A DNA stretch of 64,000 bases from contig NZ_JALHLS010000001.1 of the NCBI RefSeq assembly GCF_022844445.1, positions 62,001 through 126,000 of the forward strand, read 5' to 3'. The translations under genes and the position numbers were made by a program. This DNA is from Hyphomonas sp. GTDB taxonomy: Bacteria > Pseudomonadota > Alphaproteobacteria > Caulobacterales > Hyphomonadaceae. Shown here piece after piece: positions 61,658-64,000 of this stretch (positions are counted from its first letter, which is position 1; each line of letters begins with the position of its first letter). Below the pieces are notes generated by a model, which saw only the letters and a program-made list of their open reading frames with translations, was not told the DNA's origin and ran no database searches.

Positions 61658-62567
61658 GCCGTCTCCACCGCCCGCCCCGACGCAGATCTTTGACCGGGCG
61701 CGCCTAGCCGCCCGCCGCCAGCGGCTTGCCCCAAACTTTGCAGACTACGGCTTCCTGCGTCAGCGCGTGATCGCAGACCTTGAATCCCGGCTGGACGACA
61801 CGCCCCGCCGGTTCGAACGCGGCCTCGAACTTGGCGCGGCCGGCGGCGAGTTGTCCGCCCGCCTCATCACCAGCGGCAAGGCCGCCGATATGGTGGCCGC
61901 CGACACGGCGTCCGCGTTCTTGGAAGTTGCCCGCGCGCGCGGACTCGAAAGCGTGCTGGCGGACGAAGAAGACCTCGCCTTCCCGCCGGCAAGCTTCGAC
62001 CTGGTCGCGGCGCCGCTGACCCTGCACTGGGTCAATGACCTGCCGGGCGCCCTCGCCCGCATCCGGCGCAGTCTGAAGCCGGACGGCCTGTTTGTAGGCG
62101 CGCTGTTCGGCGCCGGTACGCTCACCGAGTTGCGCAGCGTGCTGACCGATGCCGAAACCGAACTCACCGGCGGCCTCGCGCCGCGTCTCTCGCCGCTCCC
62201 GGGCCTGCGCGACATGGCGGGCCTGTTGCAGCGCGCCGGCCTTGCCCTGCCGGTCGCCGATCGGGACACAGTCACCGTCCGCTACGCTGACCCCCTTCGC
62301 CTCCTGGCAGACCTGAAAGGCATGGGCGAGCGCGCTGCCTTCACGCGTGGCCATGGCCGGCCCCTTCCCCGGCGCGTGCTGGCGCGCGCGCTGGAGCTTT
62401 ATCGCGAACGCTACGCCGCCGCGGACGGGCGTGTGCCCGCCACGTTCGAGATCGTGCATGTGCTGGGATGGGCGCCAGCACCCGGCCAGCCGCAGCCGCT
62501 GAAACCCGGCAGCGCAAAAGTCAGCCTCGCGGACGCGGTGCGCCGCGCGCAGAAGGACGAAAGCTAG
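61656..62567 (+). CDS. SAM-dependent methyltransferase of the BioC/NDUFAF5-like family
   Basis: 303 residues. IFDRARLAARRQRLAPNFADYGFL starts the family (it is the alphaproteobacterial homologue of NDUFAF5). LELGAAGGELSARL (about residues 50-63) is a modified SAM motif I. LVAAPLTLHWVNDLPGALARIRRSLKPDGLFVGALFG is the central part, and EIVHVLGWAPAPGQPQPLKPGSA ends it. Some homologues act on complex I or biotin. The start at 61656 is the only ATG in a good place and is back to back with the comF remnant. Confidence 0.9.
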   Translation: MPSPPPAPTQIFDRARLAARRQRLAPNFADYGFLRQRVIADLESRLDDTPRRFERGLELGAAGGELSARLITSGKAADMVAADTASAFLEVARARGLESVLADEEDLAFPPASFDLVAAPLTLHWVNDLPGALARIRRSLKPDGLFVGALFGAGTLTELRSVLTDAETELTGGLAPRLSPLPGLRDMAGLLQRAGLALPVADRDTVTVRYADPLRLLADLKGMGERAAFTRGHGRPLPRRVLARALELYRERYAAADGRVPATFEIVHVLGWAPAPGQPQPLKPGSAKVSLADAVRRAQKDES

Positions 62568-62591
62568 GGATTTTGTCCGCTTACAGACGGA

Positions 62592-62768
62592 TCAGACGAC
62601 GATTGAGTCTTCGATGGTCTGGTAGGTCCGGTCATTGGCGTCGGCCACGGATGTCAGGCCGGCAAGAAGCGCCACCACGATCAGCGCAGCAATCAGGCCA
62701 TACTCAACCGCTGTCGCACCGCGTGCATCAGCGTGAAGGTTCCGGAAGAGGCAGCGCAGTGCGTTCAT
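62592..62768 (-). CDS. Flp/Fap pilin-like small membrane protein
   Basis: 58 residues. RNLHADARGATAVEYGLIAALI has the Flp processing-type motif G/ATAVEYGLI (G followed by E at +5), with a hydrophobic helix to about 45. It resembles type IVb pilins of tad systems. The start MNALRCLF is at 62768, 10 bases after the mutT stop, so it may be cotranscribed with argJ and mutT. No tad gene is in the window. Confidence 0.85.
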   Translation of the reverse strand: MNALRCLFRNLHADARGATAVEYGLIAALIVVALLAGLTSVADANDRTYQTIEDSIVV

Positions 62769-62778
62769 CGTCAATCCA

Positions 62779-63183
62779 TCAGGGCCGCCGGGCGAGCCAA
62801 TCAAAAAGGGGCAGGTCTGCCGGCGGGGCCGGGTAGTCTCTCAGCCTTGATGCCTCTACCCACGCTATGGCCTGACCTTCGCGCGGACGGAGGAACCCCG
62901 ACCATTCTTTACACCCGTACAATGGCATTATCAGGTGAAAATCAGGGTAAGCGAAGCTGGCGAAAGTCAGCGGTTCCAGTGAGCTTTCGTTAACCGTGAT
63001 GGAGAGTTCTTCTTCCAGCTCACGCACCAGCGCCGCTTCCGGCGCCTCGCCCGGCTCCAACTTGCCGCCAGGAAACTCCCAAAGGCCCGCAAGCTGCTTT
63101 CCTTCCGGCCGCTGCGCCAGCAGGATGCGCCCGCCTGCGTCAAACAGCGCGGCCGCCACAACCAGCAAAACCGGTTTCGTCAT
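62779..63183 (-). CDS. mutT: NUDIX hydrolase, MutT (8-oxo-dGTP diphosphatase) type
   Basis: 134 residues. The Nudix box is GGKLEPGEAPEAALVRELEEELSI (about residues 38-61); the last conserved Gly is Ser, otherwise G-x5-E-x7-R-E-L-x-E-E-L. LLAQRPEGKQLAGLWEFPGG precedes it. It hydrolyses oxidised dGTP to avoid A:T to C:G mutations. Its start overlaps the stop of argJ (ATGA), so it is coupled. Confidence 0.93.
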   Translation of the reverse strand: MTKPVLLVVAAALFDAGGRILLAQRPEGKQLAGLWEFPGGKLEPGEAPEAALVRELEEELSITVNESSLEPLTFASFAYPDFHLIMPLYGCKEWSGFLRPREGQAIAWVEASRLRDYPAPPADLPLFDWLARRP

Positions 63184-64000
63184 GTCCGATAGGCGCCGTT
63201 GATGTCGACATAGCCGTGCGTGAGATCGCAGGTCCAAACAGTCGCCCCGCCGCTGCCGACGCCGAGATCGACGCGGATGCGGAACTCGGCCTTGGCGAAC
63301 ACAGCGCTCGCCGCAGCCTCGGCATAGTCCGGCGCCCGCGCGCCATCCTTTGCCACCTGCACATCATCGAACCAGATGGCGAGCTTCTCGAGATCCACCG
63401 GTTGGTAGGACTTGCCGACCGCCATCACGATCCGGCCCCAGTTGGCGTCGCCCGCCGCCATTGCCGTCTTGATGAGCGGAGAGTTGGCGATCGACACCGC
63501 GACCGCCTTGGCCGAGGCATCGGACGAAGCGCCTGTCACGCGGACCGTGGCGATCTTGCTCGCTCCTTCCCCGTCCTTGACCACCTGCATCGCGAGGTCA
63601 TGGCATACGCCCAGCAACGCTTCGGCGAAAGCGGCAAAACGCGGGTCTTCGCGTGTCGTGATCGGCGCCATGCCGCTCGCCCCTGTCGCGAACACCATCA
63701 GCGTGTCGGAGGTCGAGGTGTCACCGTCCACCGTGATTGCATTGAAGCTGAGATCGGCAACCGTGCGCAGTGTCTCCTGCAGCAGCGCCGGCGCCACCGC
63801 CGCGTCGGTGAATACATAAGCCAGCATCGTCGCCATGTTCGGCGCGATCATGCCTGAGCCCTTGGCGATGCCGGCGAGGCGCACTTCGGCGCCGCCGATA
63901 TCCGCCACACAGCCCGCGCCCTTCGGATAGGTGTCGGTCGTCATGAACGCCCGCGCGGCGCGCTCCCAGTCCGGCGCGCCAAGCTTCGCCGCAAGGTCCG
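63180..64000 (-). CDS. argJ: Bifunctional glutamate N-acetyltransferase / ornithine acetyltransferase, N-terminus beyond window
   Basis: About the last 273 residues are visible; the frame continues past the right edge. The autocleavage motif KGSGMIAPNMATMLAYVFTD (Thr of ATML) is present. DGDTSTSDTLMVFATG, AVSIANSPLIKTAMAAGDANWGRIVMAVGKS and the end CDLTHGYVDINGAYRT are typical ArgJ. It recycles the acetyl group in arginine synthesis (acetylornithine plus glutamate to ornithine plus acetylglutamate). mutT and a Flp-type pilin follow, coupled. Confidence 0.95.
   Translation of the reverse strand, partial: DLAAKLGAPDWERAARAFMTTDTYPKGAGCVADIGGAEVRLAGIAKGSGMIAPNMATMLAYVFTDAAVAPALLQETLRTVADLSFNAITVDGDTSTSDTLMVFATGASGMAPITTREDPRFAAFAEALLGVCHDLAMQVVKDGEGASKIATVRVTGASSDASAKAVAVSIANSPLIKTAMAAGDANWGRIVMAVGKSYQPVDLEKLAIWFDDVQVAKDGARAPDYAEAAASAVFAKAEFRIRVDLGVGSGGATVWTCDLTHGYVDINGAYRT

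Noticed and set aside
1-64000. CRISPR arrays, insertion sequences, prophage or toxin-antitoxin pairs
   Set aside because: No regularly spaced repeats, transposase or integrase motifs or typical small overlapping toxin-antitoxin genes were found on reading both strands.

Overview
This 64 kb window is a GC-rich, gene-dense chromosomal segment of an alphaproteobacterium, most likely a member of the Hyphomonadaceae (Hyphomonas-like). The evidence is indirect: an aa3-type cytochrome oxidase subunit IV of the alphaproteobacterial kind, DUF1178, DUF2794 and COQ9 genes, direct-repeat LexA boxes (GTTC-N7-GTTC), a CtrA-type box (TTAA-N7-TTAAC), a serC leader RNA, and a CAU-1-like metallo-beta-lactamase. 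I see no prophage, insertion sequence, CRISPR array or replication origin. One tRNA is present (Arg, anticodon ACG). The two ends cut through an aldolase gene (left) and argJ (right).

Layout. 1-6.2 kb: sugar-nucleotide and envelope-glycan genes (fsa, ugd, a GT-C membrane protein, a GT2 transferase coupled to a methyltransferase) and a GST gene under a LexA-type box. 6.2-14.1 kb: phosphomannomutase, an outer-membrane barrel, and a four-gene minus-strand run (DUF885, B3 metallo-beta-lactamase, ABC exporter, glutamine amidotransferase). 14.2-19.9 kb: sdhCDAB with a small unknown ORF between sdhA and sdhB, then purA and a PagL-like deacylase. 20-24.2 kb: a decayed flavodoxin gene and a serC-GNAT-serA operon with an SD-sequestering leader. 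24.3-34.3 kb: peptidase, dioxygenase, SDR, MaoC, nitroreductase, a membrane-bound LuxR/DUF4199 pair, two tandem VWA proteins and a desaturase. 34.3-39.9 kb: a CtrA-type box, a membrane protein with a degenerate CHC2 zinc-finger-like N-terminus, the EF-P module (efp, epmA, epmB), a PilZ protein, a receiver-domain remnant and a sigma-like protein. 40-49 kb: serine protease, P1 peptidase, gamma-glutamyltransferase, thymidine kinase, rhodanese, ferredoxin-NADP reductase, proton antiporter and a hydrolase. 49.4-55.3 kb: a ScsB/DsbD-like electron transporter with a partner redoxin, SapC and a second DUF885 lipoprotein. 55.2-64 kb: a small unknown gene under five GTTC half-sites, DUF2794, COQ9, rpsU without a standard start codon, a Nat-type ABC transporter, grxC beside a decayed comF, a methyltransferase, a Flp-type pilin, mutT and argJ.

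The most distinctive observations are the clustered LexA-type boxes before an unrecognised 115-residue protein, the ATA start of rpsU, the CHC2-like membrane fusion protein downstream of a CtrA-type box, the metallo-beta-lactamase/exporter operon, and three decaying genes (flavodoxin, comF, response regulator). No obviously new multi-gene defence or biosynthetic system was found; most of the window is core metabolism and envelope biology.
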